Assembly (NCBI RefSeq): GCF_011947285.1 | Contig: NZ_JAAOZT010000017.1 | Span: 62,001-126,000 of the forward strand | Length of the DNA stretch: 64,000 bases | Origin: Glaciimonas immobilis | GTDB taxonomy: Bacteria > Pseudomonadota > Gammaproteobacteria > Burkholderiales > Burkholderiaceae_D | Direction of reading: 5' to 3' | Part shown: one piece after another, positions 56,470 to 64,000 of the stretch | How positions within the stretch are numbered: position 1 is the stretch's first letter | Layout: every line of letters begins with the position of its first letter | Notes under the pieces: model-generated | Told to the model about the DNA's origin: nothing | Database searches by the model: none | The model's input: only the letters and a program-made list of their open reading frames with translations | Position numbers and translations under genes: made by a program

Positions 56470-56784
56470 TTATTTAAGCCGTATGTCGTTTTTGACTGAT
56501 TGAACGCCCTTAACGCCTGCGGCCACGTTACCTGCTATCGCAGCATCCTGGCGAGCCGCCACAAAACCACTTAACTGTACAACACCTTTGAAGGTTTCAA
56601 CATTAATTTCAGCGCTCTTCAACGTTGGCTCATTGAAAATGGCGGCTTTAACCTTAGTAGTAATCACGGCATCATCGACGTATGCTCCAGTACCTTCGTG
56701 CGTTGCTGTCGAGGCACAGCCTGCTAACGACAACATAAAAAGCGCAAAAAAGAAACCCGCAAAACGTTTTGTGATTGATGTCAT
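56470..56784 (-). CDS. BON-domain lipoprotein
   Basis: 104 residues: lipoprotein signal with lipobox SLAGC (Cys23), then one BON domain (DDAVITTKVKAAIFNEPTLK, then VVQLSGFVAARQDAAIA). BON proteins of the OsmY/DolP type bind phospholipid membranes and protect the envelope in stress. Confidence 0.9.
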   Translation of the reverse strand: MTSITKRFAGFFFALFMLSLAGCASTATHEGTGAYVDDAVITTKVKAAIFNEPTLKSAEINVETFKGVVQLSGFVAARQDAAIAGNVAAGVKGVQSVKNDIRLK

Positions 56785-56947
56785 ATGTTTCTCCCAAACG
56801 TAAAAAATAAGATGTGTGTGATTATTTTAAAACTTGCCAGACCATTTTTTAGTTTTCATGGACTTTCTAGTTCCGTTTTCTTGACCTGGCCATGTACCAC
56901 GTAGAGGATTAACTACAATATTCCCTATAAAAAATAAACGGTGGGAC

Positions 56948-57160
56948 TCAGGGACGATAGTCCTTCCTGCTTTCTTCGAACGCCCTGATTTGCTTCTCTG
57001 CTTCGTCCTTATTGACTCCGTAAGCTTCCTGAATTTTTCCAGACAGGTCATCGCGTTTGCCTGCAATCATATCGATATGATCGTCAGTCAGCCTACCCCA
57101 CTGCTGTTTCACCTGACCCTTTATTTGTTTCCAATTACCCTCAATAATGTCCCAATTCAA
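56948..57160 (-). CDS. CsbD family stress protein (second copy)
   Basis: 70 residues in classical CsbD form: MNWDIIEGNWKQIKGQVKQQWG, then GKRDDLSGKIQEAYG. The start is TTG at 57160, backed by AGGAG six bases upstream; no ATG lies nearby in frame. Distinct in sequence from the CsbD at 51715. Confidence 0.88.
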   Translation of the reverse strand: MNWDIIEGNWKQIKGQVKQQWGRLTDDHIDMIAGKRDDLSGKIQEAYGVNKDEAEKQIRAFEESRKDYRP

Positions 57161-57338
57161 TACGTTCTCCTAAAAGGGTGGTTCATTTCTGGTAGCATTC
57201 CTGAATGTGACAATGATTTATCGCACGTTGGGCATTAACATACAACGGATGGGTTACTACCGCTACGCAAATACTTAGCGAATGAATCCGCTCAAACCCT
57301 CTGCCCGCTTTAGGCTGGCAAAGCGGGCCAGCGGCGTG

Positions 57339-57902
57339 TCAGCCGAGCAAATCCCGCATGTCGTCTGCGTGTTCCTCTTCGACCGCCATAATATTAACTA
57401 ACATATGTCGCGTTGTAGGATCGGTGTCACCGATGCGCTCAATCATTTGGCGATAGGTTTCGATCGCGATACGCTCCGCGATCAGATTGGCCTTAATCAT
57501 ACTGACAATATCTTCCGAATCATCATATTCAGCATGACTTCGCTCCCTCAATCCTGCGGGATTGAAATCGGGCTTACCGTTCAATTGCACGATACGTTCT
57601 GCAATCATGTCCGCATGACCGGACTCTTCACCCGCGTGTACCAAAAATTCTGCTTTTATGGCTGTATTTTCCATACCGCTAGCGGTGAAATAATGGCGTT
57701 TATAGCGCATAACACACACCAACTCGGTAGCCAGAGCACTATTCAGCAATGCGATGACTTCTTCCCGGTTCCCCTGATAGCCGGACGTCACTGCACCGTC
57801 ATCAAGTTTGTTTGCCGCGGCACGAATGGCTGCGGTATCAATAGGTGTTGCGGTGGTTAATTTAGGTTTGGCAATTGGACTGCTGTCATTTTGGTCGCTC
57901 AT
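57339..57902 (-). CDS. ferritin-like domain protein (bacterioferritin type)
   Basis: 187 residues. A disordered N-terminus of about 45 residues precedes a four-helix bundle with diiron ligands arranged as in bacterioferritin: NSALATELVCVMRYKRHYF, FLVHAGEESGHADMIAERI, NLIAERIAIETYRQMIERIG and AVEEEHADDMRDLLG. Probably stores iron or consumes peroxide as Dps does; the exact role is unknown. The ATG at 57902 is chosen over 57950 on the basis of a purine-rich site (AAGGATGG). Confidence 0.88.
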   Translation of the reverse strand: MSDQNDSSPIAKPKLTTATPIDTAAIRAAANKLDDGAVTSGYQGNREEVIALLNSALATELVCVMRYKRHYFTASGMENTAIKAEFLVHAGEESGHADMIAERIVQLNGKPDFNPAGLRERSHAEYDDSEDIVSMIKANLIAERIAIETYRQMIERIGDTDPTTRHMLVNIMAVEEEHADDMRDLLG

Positions 57903-58003
57903 ATATTTTCCATCCTTTTGACTTAATTGAATGACCAATATCAAGAGCAACTATTGGTCTGCTTTTTGGCGAAATCTGATTGCTGCCAGACGGTCCGAGC
58001 ATC

Positions 58004-58306
58004 CTATTTTTTTGCGATGCATACGCCCGTAAGGAGTCCAAGAGCGAGCGAAATGGCGATAACGCGCCATGGATTTTCGTGAACGTACTCGTCCGTGGTC
58101 GCCACTACTTCGCGACCGCTCTCCATCGCTGAACTTTGCAATTGCTGCGCTTTACTTAGGGTATCGTCTAGTAATCCGATCCCCTTATTGATAAGAGCAC
58201 TGGCTTTATCGCCCGACTCAGAGGAGGCCTCACGCAGAGCTTTTTGCGCTTCGCGAACGAGCTTCTGCAAATCATTCTCAACATTTTTTAACGCAGTTTT
58301 TTGCAT
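58004..58306 (-). CDS. DUF883 (ElaB/YqjD) membrane-anchored protein
   Basis: 100 residues: an amphipathic helical region (NDLQKLVREAQKALREASSE) and a single C-terminal helix (WRVIAISLALGLLTGVCIA) with two terminal lysines. Relatives ElaB and YqjD bind ribosomes and attach them to the inner membrane in stationary phase. Same strand as the ferritin-like gene. Confidence 0.9.
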   Translation of the reverse strand: MQKTALKNVENDLQKLVREAQKALREASSESGDKASALINKGIGLLDDTLSKAQQLQSSAMESGREVVATTDEYVHENPWRVIAISLALGLLTGVCIAKK

Positions 58307-58726
58307 ATATTCTCTCTTTGATAGTCTCTCTTTGGTTATTGCTTTGACTATTAGCAGTAGCTTTCGGCTAGCGTGCTAATTTTTATTTTAATATCAGAGT
58401 TAGTACCCATCATTTCGCGGGCCGACTTTGACCGGAAACCGGCCCAATGCATAGGCCAACGTTGACGTGACGTAACAATTCTAGCAACGAGGGATATTGC
58501 CCGACATAGGACAGCTGCTGATTTTTTTGTAGGACAAACGGGAAGGTTAAGCGTGAGGCTTTAGCGGGACGTGACCGGTGGGACCGGAGCAGAAGGCAAC
58601 GAGGTCAATTTACGTTAAAAAAATAAAGGTAAAAGGGACTATCAACAATAACAAGCAGTGAGCTTTTTGGAGGTCAACGTGCCCCGATATTATGGGCGCG
58701 CATCTCGGCAGACGCGCGCAGGGCCG
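58307..58726. other. intergenic region
   Basis: About 420 bases; nothing recognisable. Confidence 0.35.
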
Positions 58727-60601
58727 TTAAACTTGCACAGCCTCAGCTAGCGTTTGATCAGCTGACTCGTCACCTGTCTCTTCACCCAAAAATCCACCGC
58801 TTTGATGCGACCATAGTCGTGCATACAACCCACCGCTTGCCAGCAGTTCACGATGACTCCCCTCTTCTACTATGCATCCTTTGTCTAATACGATCAAACG
58901 ATCCATGGCAGCGATAGTTGACAGTCGATGAGCAATCGCGACGACTGTTTTACCTTCCATCAGGCGATACAGACTGGCCTGGATTGCTGCTTCCACTTCT
59001 GAATCCAGCGCGCTGGTCGCTTCGTCGAGCAATAAAATCGGGGCGTCCTTCAACATCACCCGGGCAATCGCAATCCGCTGACGCTGACCGCCGGACAACT
59101 TCACGCCGCGCTCGCCAACGTGCGCGTCGTAACCCGTCCGCCCTTTGGCATCCATCAGGTTGAGTATGAAATCATGCGCTTCGGCCCGCCTGGCCGCAGC
59201 GATCATATCGGCATCGTTGGCATCAGGACGGCCATAGAGAATATTATCGCGCACTGATCGGTGCAATAACGAGGTGTCCTGTGTGACCATGCCGACCTGG
59301 GCACGCAAACTATCCTGCGTCACATGATGTACATCAAACCCATCGATCAACACACGTCCTTGCTCTACATCATAAAACCGTAAAAGCAAATTAACGATAG
59401 TCGACTTACCTGAGCCCGAGCGCCCAACCAGCCCTATTTTTTCTCCAGGAGCAATATGCAGCGATAAATCCTGAATCACCGGACGCGGGCCGCCATACGA
59501 AAAGTTCACATGTTCGAACCGCACCTCGCCGCGATCCACGCGCAATGCCTTAGCATTAGGAAGATCATTGACCGCATGTGCGCGCGCCAGCGTATTGATA
59601 CCATCCTGCACGGTACCAACCTGCTCGAACAAAGAGGCCATCTCCCACATCACCCAATGCGAGATGCCGCTCAGGCGCAATGCCATCGCCGTTGCGGCAG
59701 CAACCGCCCCGATGCCGACCTGGCCTTGGGTCCATAACCATAACACTACGCCGGCGGTGCTGATAATCAACAACATGCTCAGAATATGATTAACGATTTC
59801 AAAACCGCTGACCAGCCGCATCTGCCGATGTACAGTGTGTAAAAATTCCTGCATGGCTGAACGCGCATAACCCGCCTCGCGACCAGCGTGGGAAAATAAT
59901 TTAACCGTCGCAATGTTGGTATAGGCATCGGTGATCCGGCCAGTCATCAAGGATCGCGCATCTGCCTGGGATTGCGCTACGCGGCTGAGACGCGGCACAA
60001 AATAGCGCAATGCAAATCCGTACAAGATTACCCAGCCGAGAAATGGCAACAACATCCATAGATCAAAACTACCCACGACCGCTACCAGCGTGACAAAGTA
60101 AATCATGACGAACACCAGAATGTCGCCCAAAATCATACAGATATCGCGTACCGCCAGCGCGGTTTGCATCACTTTGGCAGCGACGCGACCGGCAAATTCA
60201 TCTTGATAAAAGTGCATACTCTGATTAAGCATCAGGCGATGAAAATTCCAGCGCAGCATCATCGGAAAGTTACCGGCCAGCGCCTGCTGTTTAAACAGCG
60301 TCTGGAGCGCGACGACAATCGGACTGGCGACCAATACGAGGGCTAGTAATAGCAAGCTTCCTCGCTCCTGCGTCCATAGCAGCGATGGTTGAACCCGACT
60401 AAGCCAGTCCACGATCTTCCCCATCATCGCAAATAACACAGCCTCAAACGCGCCGATAGTGGCGGTCAACAAGGTCATAGCAATAATGTAGCGGCGCAAG
60501 CCTTTGGTGCAAGCCCAGATGAACGCCACAAATCCGTTGGGAGGTGGCGCAATAACTGTTTCTGGGTAAGGGTGTAATAACTTTTCGAACAGGCGAAACA
60601 T
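58727..60601 (-). CDS. ABC transporter, fused permease and ATPase
   Basis: Half-transporter exporter of 624 residues (MsbA/multidrug type). Six membrane helices in the first 330 residues, then the ATPase: Walker A GLVGRSGSGKSTIVNLLLRF (near 395), signature LSGGQRQRIAIARV (near 505) and Walker B ILLLDEATSALDSE. Acts as a homodimer. The substrate cannot be told; close relatives are annotated for lipid, peptide or drug export. It stands alone. Confidence 0.92.
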   Translation of the reverse strand: MFRLFEKLLHPYPETVIAPPPNGFVAFIWACTKGLRRYIIAMTLLTATIGAFEAVLFAMMGKIVDWLSRVQPSLLWTQERGSLLLLALVLVASPIVVALQTLFKQQALAGNFPMMLRWNFHRLMLNQSMHFYQDEFAGRVAAKVMQTALAVRDICMILGDILVFVMIYFVTLVAVVGSFDLWMLLPFLGWVILYGFALRYFVPRLSRVAQSQADARSLMTGRITDAYTNIATVKLFSHAGREAGYARSAMQEFLHTVHRQMRLVSGFEIVNHILSMLLIISTAGVVLWLWTQGQVGIGAVAAATAMALRLSGISHWVMWEMASLFEQVGTVQDGINTLARAHAVNDLPNAKALRVDRGEVRFEHVNFSYGGPRPVIQDLSLHIAPGEKIGLVGRSGSGKSTIVNLLLRFYDVEQGRVLIDGFDVHHVTQDSLRAQVGMVTQDTSLLHRSVRDNILYGRPDANDADMIAAARRAEAHDFILNLMDAKGRTGYDAHVGERGVKLSGGQRQRIAIARVMLKDAPILLLDEATSALDSEVEAAIQASLYRLMEGKTVVAIAHRLSTIAAMDRLIVLDKGCIVEEGSHRELLASGGLYARLWSHQSGGFLGEETGDESADQTLAEAVQV

Positions 60602-60987
60602 ACTGATACTCCAAAGTAAATTTTTTAAAAAACGACCTTTTTGAGGTCGATAAAGCTTAGGCCGGTAGATATACCGTCAACACATTTCGTCGATAAACGA
60701 AGTCGCCGCGGAAGGCAGATAATGCGGATAGATGAATCGAGCGGAGGATACGGGCAAGGAGGCAAGCCACTCACGCAAACGTAGAGCAGACATTTACAAG
60801 CAGGCCAAAGACCGGGGTGGCCATTATCAACGTCCTCTCACGTGGCTGGAAAAGGTTACATCGCCTGTGTAGAAGTGTAACTGAAATTTAAGCGTGGAGC
60901 GTTCAAGCAGAAATGAGCAAGGGCCTGCGGGGACGGCCGCGCGCAGGAAGAAACGTTAACTTTAAATTTCCGCGTTAAATTTCCGCA
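60602..60987. other. intergenic region
   Basis: About 385 bases, no gene recognised. Confidence 0.35.
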
Positions 60988-61650
60988 TCAAATCTCGGCG
61001 TCTATTTGGTTCTCAGGCGCCGCCATGATAAAGGCGTCCAGTTGAAGACAGTGGTCATTAATGCGGGTTAATGTCGGAAAAGCGGACAGGTCACACTCCT
61101 GCCTTTTGGCGTTAAAAATTTGCGGTACCAGACAGCAATCCGCAACCGTCGGCGTATCGCCAAAACAAAACTTGCCCACCCGCGGATCGGCGGCGAGCGT
61201 CGCTTCCAGCGCTGTCAGTCCGAGTACGCACCAATGCCGATACCAGGCATTTTTGGCGTCCTCTTCCAACTTCAAATCGCGCTTTAAATAACGCAACACC
61301 CGCAGATTATTGATCGGGTGAATATCACAGGCAATCATCAAAGCGATACTGCGCACGAATGCGCGATCTAATGGCGCTTTTGGCAATAGCGCCACGTGCG
61401 GATACATCTCCTCCAAATATTCAATTATTGCCAGAGATTGCGTAAGTACTGCGCGATCTTGAGAAGAGTCCTCGTCAACCATCGTCGGTACCTGACCACT
61501 CGGATTTAGTTGCCGATACATAGGACTCAACTGCTCGCCGCCGTGTTTAATCAAATGCACAGGAACGATATCGCACGGCAACTCCTTCAGGTTTAATGCA
61601 ATACGCACCCGATAGGCAGCAGAACTGCGAAAGTAACTATAAAGTTTCAT
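60988..61650 (-). CDS. maiA: maleylacetoacetate/maleylpyruvate isomerase (zeta-class GST)
   Basis: 220 residues. The N-terminal thioredoxin-like domain has the zeta signature SYFRSSAAYRVRIALN with the glutathione-activating Ser, then QVPTMVDEDS and ILTQSLAIIEYLEE; the C-terminal domain is helical. Glutathione-dependent cis-trans isomerase of tyrosine or gentisate degradation. The nearby fumarylpyruvate-hydrolase-like gene favours the gentisate (NagL) role. No ring-cleaving dioxygenase is in the window. Confidence 0.92.
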   Translation of the reverse strand: MKLYSYFRSSAAYRVRIALNLKELPCDIVPVHLIKHGGEQLSPMYRQLNPSGQVPTMVDEDSSQDRAVLTQSLAIIEYLEEMYPHVALLPKAPLDRAFVRSIALMIACDIHPINNLRVLRYLKRDLKLEEDAKNAWYRHWCVLGLTALEATLAADPRVGKFCFGDTPTVADCCLVPQIFNAKRQECDLSAFPTLTRINDHCLQLDAFIMAAPENQIDAEI

Positions 61651-62039
61651 GCAATTTCCTGTGAACTTGAAATATCAATCACGTACGTCACGCAGCAAGC
61701 CTAAGACATATGTGGCCCACCCCTGACTAATCTGTGTGTTGCATATGAGCGGCGGGCAAGGCCGCACTATATTACAACACGCGCGTTTGACGTCCGCAAC
61801 TTCTCGGCAATCAACTGAAGGGCGCCCGGAAAGGCACGCTACAGACATCGACACCGGGTGCTACGTTGCGTCGTCTGGGCGACACCACGCATGGCGACTT
61901 TGTCACGAAGAAACGCATAAACATTTTTGAGGCGCGTTAGTATGAGCGATCCCTTAATTAGCGCTCCATTTTGCACGCGAAAAAATAATGCACAACGACC
62001 TCAACCGCCTTATTAACCTTGATCGCGAGAGATAAGAGC
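61651..62039. other. intergenic region
   Basis: About 390 bases between maiA and the FAH-family gene; nothing recognisable. Its size argues against a tight two-gene operon. Confidence 0.35.
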
Positions 62040-62732
62040 TCAAACCAGGCGAATACTTAATTCACCCACGCCTTCAATGCTGCCCTCTAGCAAATCACCT
62101 TGAACAACCGGGCCCACGCCCGCCGGCGTGCCGGTAAAGATCAAATCGCCTGGCCGCAATTCGTAGAAATTGGACAATTGTTCAATCGTCTCAGCGATGC
62201 TCCAGATCATTTGATTGATGTCACCTTGCTGGCGCAATTGACCGTTAACGCTGAGCTGGATAGCGCCTTGCTTAATCAGGCCCGTGGCGTTGATCGGTTG
62301 GATGGAAGAAATCGGTGCCGATTGATCGAAACCTTTGCTAGTACACCAAGGGCGTCCCAATTTTTTGGCTGCTGCCTGTAAATCGCGCCGGGTCATATCG
62401 AGGCCGACAGCATAGCCATAAATATGCCTCGCCGCTTCTGCAGCCGGAATATTTTTACCCCCGCTTCCTAGAGCAACGACTAGTTCGATTTCGTGATGCA
62501 AATCACTAGTCATCGTTGGGTAGGGCATCACGCCGACGCTACCTTGCGCCACTGGCAAAACAGCGTCCGCTGGCTTCATAAAAAAAAATGGCGCTTCACG
62601 TCCGTTATCACCCATTTCTTTGGCATGTTCTGCATAGTTGCGGCCGACGCAATAAATTCGATGCACAGGAAATAACTCGCTACTGCCATCAATCGGCACA
62701 GCTGCTTGCTGTGGGGAGAAAATGAATTCCAT
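62040..62732 (-). CDS. fumarylacetoacetate hydrolase family protein (fumarylpyruvate hydrolase-like)
   Basis: 230 residues of the FAH C-terminal fold. VHRIYCVGRNYAEHAKEMG resembles NagK-type fumarylpyruvate hydrolase. The metal site is in HHEIELVVALG (His and two Glu) with Asp in GYAVGLDMTRRDLQ; the late motif GDLIFTGTPAGVGPV is complete. Would cleave fumarylpyruvate to fumarate and pyruvate. The ATG at 62732 has AAGGA about eight bases upstream; a start at 62771 is less likely. Confidence 0.9.
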   Translation of the reverse strand: MEFIFSPQQAAVPIDGSSELFPVHRIYCVGRNYAEHAKEMGDNGREAPFFFMKPADAVLPVAQGSVGVMPYPTMTSDLHHEIELVVALGSGGKNIPAAEAARHIYGYAVGLDMTRRDLQAAAKKLGRPWCTSKGFDQSAPISSIQPINATGLIKQGAIQLSVNGQLRQQGDINQMIWSIAETIEQLSNFYELRPGDLIFTGTPAGVGPVVQGDLLEGSIEGVGELSIRLV

Positions 62733-62911
62733 GGGAGGTTCCTTTAAATGGCGCGAACTACGCGCCTGCAAATCGATTGCATAGTGAAACGCAATGCATC
62801 ATAGGGAGACACAGGTTGAGCACACACTGTAATACATAGTGAAATACATAATTTGCAGCCAGAGGTAGCGGCCTTTGAACCTACTGTCCTGTACCTTTAC
62901 GCACCTTAAAC

Positions 62912-64000
62912 TTAAGGCGCTATGACGGTTTCTTTACCGAAAAATATTGCGAGTCGGCGCACCGCTTCACACAAATTATCCATCGATGTCGCGTATGACA
63001 ATCTAATATAGCTGGAGGCGGTGAATGGACCGAAGTCGAGGCCCGACACGACGCTTACCCCGACCTCGTTCAGAATTTCTTTGGTCAGGCGGTCCGCGTC
63101 ATCGCTCAAATCGCTACAATCCGCGTACACATAAAACGCGCCGTCCGGTACAACCGGAACCTTAAATCCAAGCGCGATCAACGCTGGCACCAGAAAGTCG
63201 CGTCGCTCTTTGAACTCGGCTTTACGTGCTTCGTAAATCGCAATCGATGCCGGGGCAAAACAGGCGATCGCGGCATGTTGGGCAATCGAAGACGCGCATA
63301 TAAACAGATTCTGCGCCAGCTTCTCAATCGGCGCTACCAGTGCCTCTGGCAAAACCAGCCAGCCCAGGCGCCAGCCGGTCATATTAAAATATTTGGAAAA
63401 GCTATTAATCACGATAATATCGTCGCCGAGCGACAATGCAGAAAACGGCGCGGCATCGTAAGTCAGCCCCTGATAGATCTCATCGACTATCGTAAAACCT
63501 TGATAAGCACGTACCGTCGCGACGATCTTCTCCAACTCACTGGTCAGAATGGAAGTGCCAGTTGGGTTGGATGGTGATGCCAGTAGTACGCCGCGGGTCG
63601 CTTCGCCCCAATTCGCACGCACCGCCGCATCGGATAGCTGAAAGCGTTCAGCGGGACCGCTCGGAATCATTTTTGCCGTACCATCAAATGCCGCCACAAA
63701 GTGTCGATTACAAGGATAAGAGGGATCGGGCATCAATACTTCACTGCCCTTCTCAACCAATGCGGCGCAGGCCAAAAGTAGTGCCGCTGAGGCACCTGCG
63801 GTGATGACGATACGCGACGGCGCAATGTTAAGTCCGTAAACCTGCTGATAGTGTTCAGAAATCGCGATCCGCAACGCCAGCAAGCCAGTAGCCGACGTGT
63901 ATTGCATTTTGCCAGCCTGCATCGCGGCGGTGGCTGCCTCCACCACTAACGGCGGCGCTGTAAAGTCCGGCTCGCCGATTCCCATGTGGATGATATCGCG
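62912..64000 (-). CDS. class I/II PLP aminotransferase, N-terminus cut by window edge
   Basis: About 360 residues are visible. The frame continues upstream past 64000 (RDIIHMGIGEPDF), so the first 20-40 residues are outside the window. Fold-type I features: HMGIGEPDFTAPPLV, PSNPTGTSI, and the Schiff-base lysine in NSFSKYFNMTGWRLGWLV. Subfamily resembles aspartate/aromatic or putative alanine-type transaminases; the substrate is not deducible. Upstream of the FAH-family gene on the same strand with about 180 bases between. Confidence 0.88.
   Translation of the reverse strand, partial: RDIIHMGIGEPDFTAPPLVVEAATAAMQAGKMQYTSATGLLALRIAISEHYQQVYGLNIAPSRIVITAGASAALLLACAALVEKGSEVLMPDPSYPCNRHFVAAFDGTAKMIPSGPAERFQLSDAAVRANWGEATRGVLLASPSNPTGTSILTSELEKIVATVRAYQGFTIVDEIYQGLTYDAAPFSALSLGDDIIVINSFSKYFNMTGWRLGWLVLPEALVAPIEKLAQNLFICASSIAQHAAIACFAPASIAIYEARKAEFKERRDFLVPALIALGFKVPVVPDGAFYVYADCSDLSDDADRLTKEILNEVGVSVVSGLDFGPFTASSYIRLSYATSMDNLCEAVRRLAIFFGKETVIAP

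Overview
The window reads as chromosome of a Burkholderiales betaproteobacterium, most likely an Oxalobacteraceae member (Glaciimonas, Herminiimonas or Collimonas type). This is inferred from gene content and order: glyA-nrdR-ribD-ribE, ybgC-tolQRAB-pal-cpoB followed by tRNA-Lys, a PHA phasin and BktB-type thiolase, and roughly even base composition by eye. No species marker is present, so the genus is a guess.

Layout. 1-1540: IS debris, namely the left end of an IS66 element (tnpA and the first bases of tnpB), an inverted and internally deleted IS66 tnpC, and an IS481-type transposase relic. 1616-5436: a wza-wzb-wzc exopolysaccharide export and tyrosine-kinase module on the minus strand, with no glycosyltransferases in view. 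6205-8462: two tandem, diverged copies of a unit of about 1.1 kb. Each carries a structured RNA resembling the phage P1/P4 C4/CI antisense immunity RNA, followed by two small translationally coupled genes of unknown function. Next to it are a tRNA-His 3' fragment, a BrnT-like toxin relic and the intact tRNA-His. 9327-15311: murI, class I fumarase, yqhA and acs. 15645-16320: tRNA-Ser(GGA) followed by a wrecked P4-type integrase. 16854-26676: phasin, galE, nitronate monooxygenase-like enzyme, a fungal-type (Fcy1-like) cytosine deaminase with a TTG start, thiolase, a Pr6Pr membrane protein, small secreted or unknown proteins and threonine aldolase. 26721-32281 (minus): glyA, nrdR, fimT and pilW pseudopilins, ribD, ribE. 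glyA is preceded by a ZTP (pfl) riboswitch and a clear sigma-70 promoter.

32946-38947: the Tol-Pal envelope operon and two identical tRNA-Lys(TTT) genes. 39181-46757: a split chromate transporter, a cytochrome b561 plus two YceI proteins operon, a quinone oxidoreductase, a YbhB/PEBP protein and two multiheme cytochromes c. 47215-58306: a region dense in small envelope and stress proteins (two glycine-zipper proteins, NDH-2, Usp, two CsbD, BON lipoprotein, ferritin-like, DUF883), with a PAS histidine kinase, a REC-only regulator and a NarL-type regulator in its middle. 58727-64000: an ABC exporter, a zeta-class GST (maleylacetoacetate/maleylpyruvate isomerase), a fumarylpyruvate-hydrolase-like FAH protein and an aminotransferase cut by the window edge.

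The best candidates for something undescribed are the tandem C4-RNA/two-gene units beside tRNA-His. Both copies keep the RNA fold, the ATGA coupling and open frames while the sequence has drifted, which suggests they are maintained as an immunity or regulatory module after the parent element decayed.
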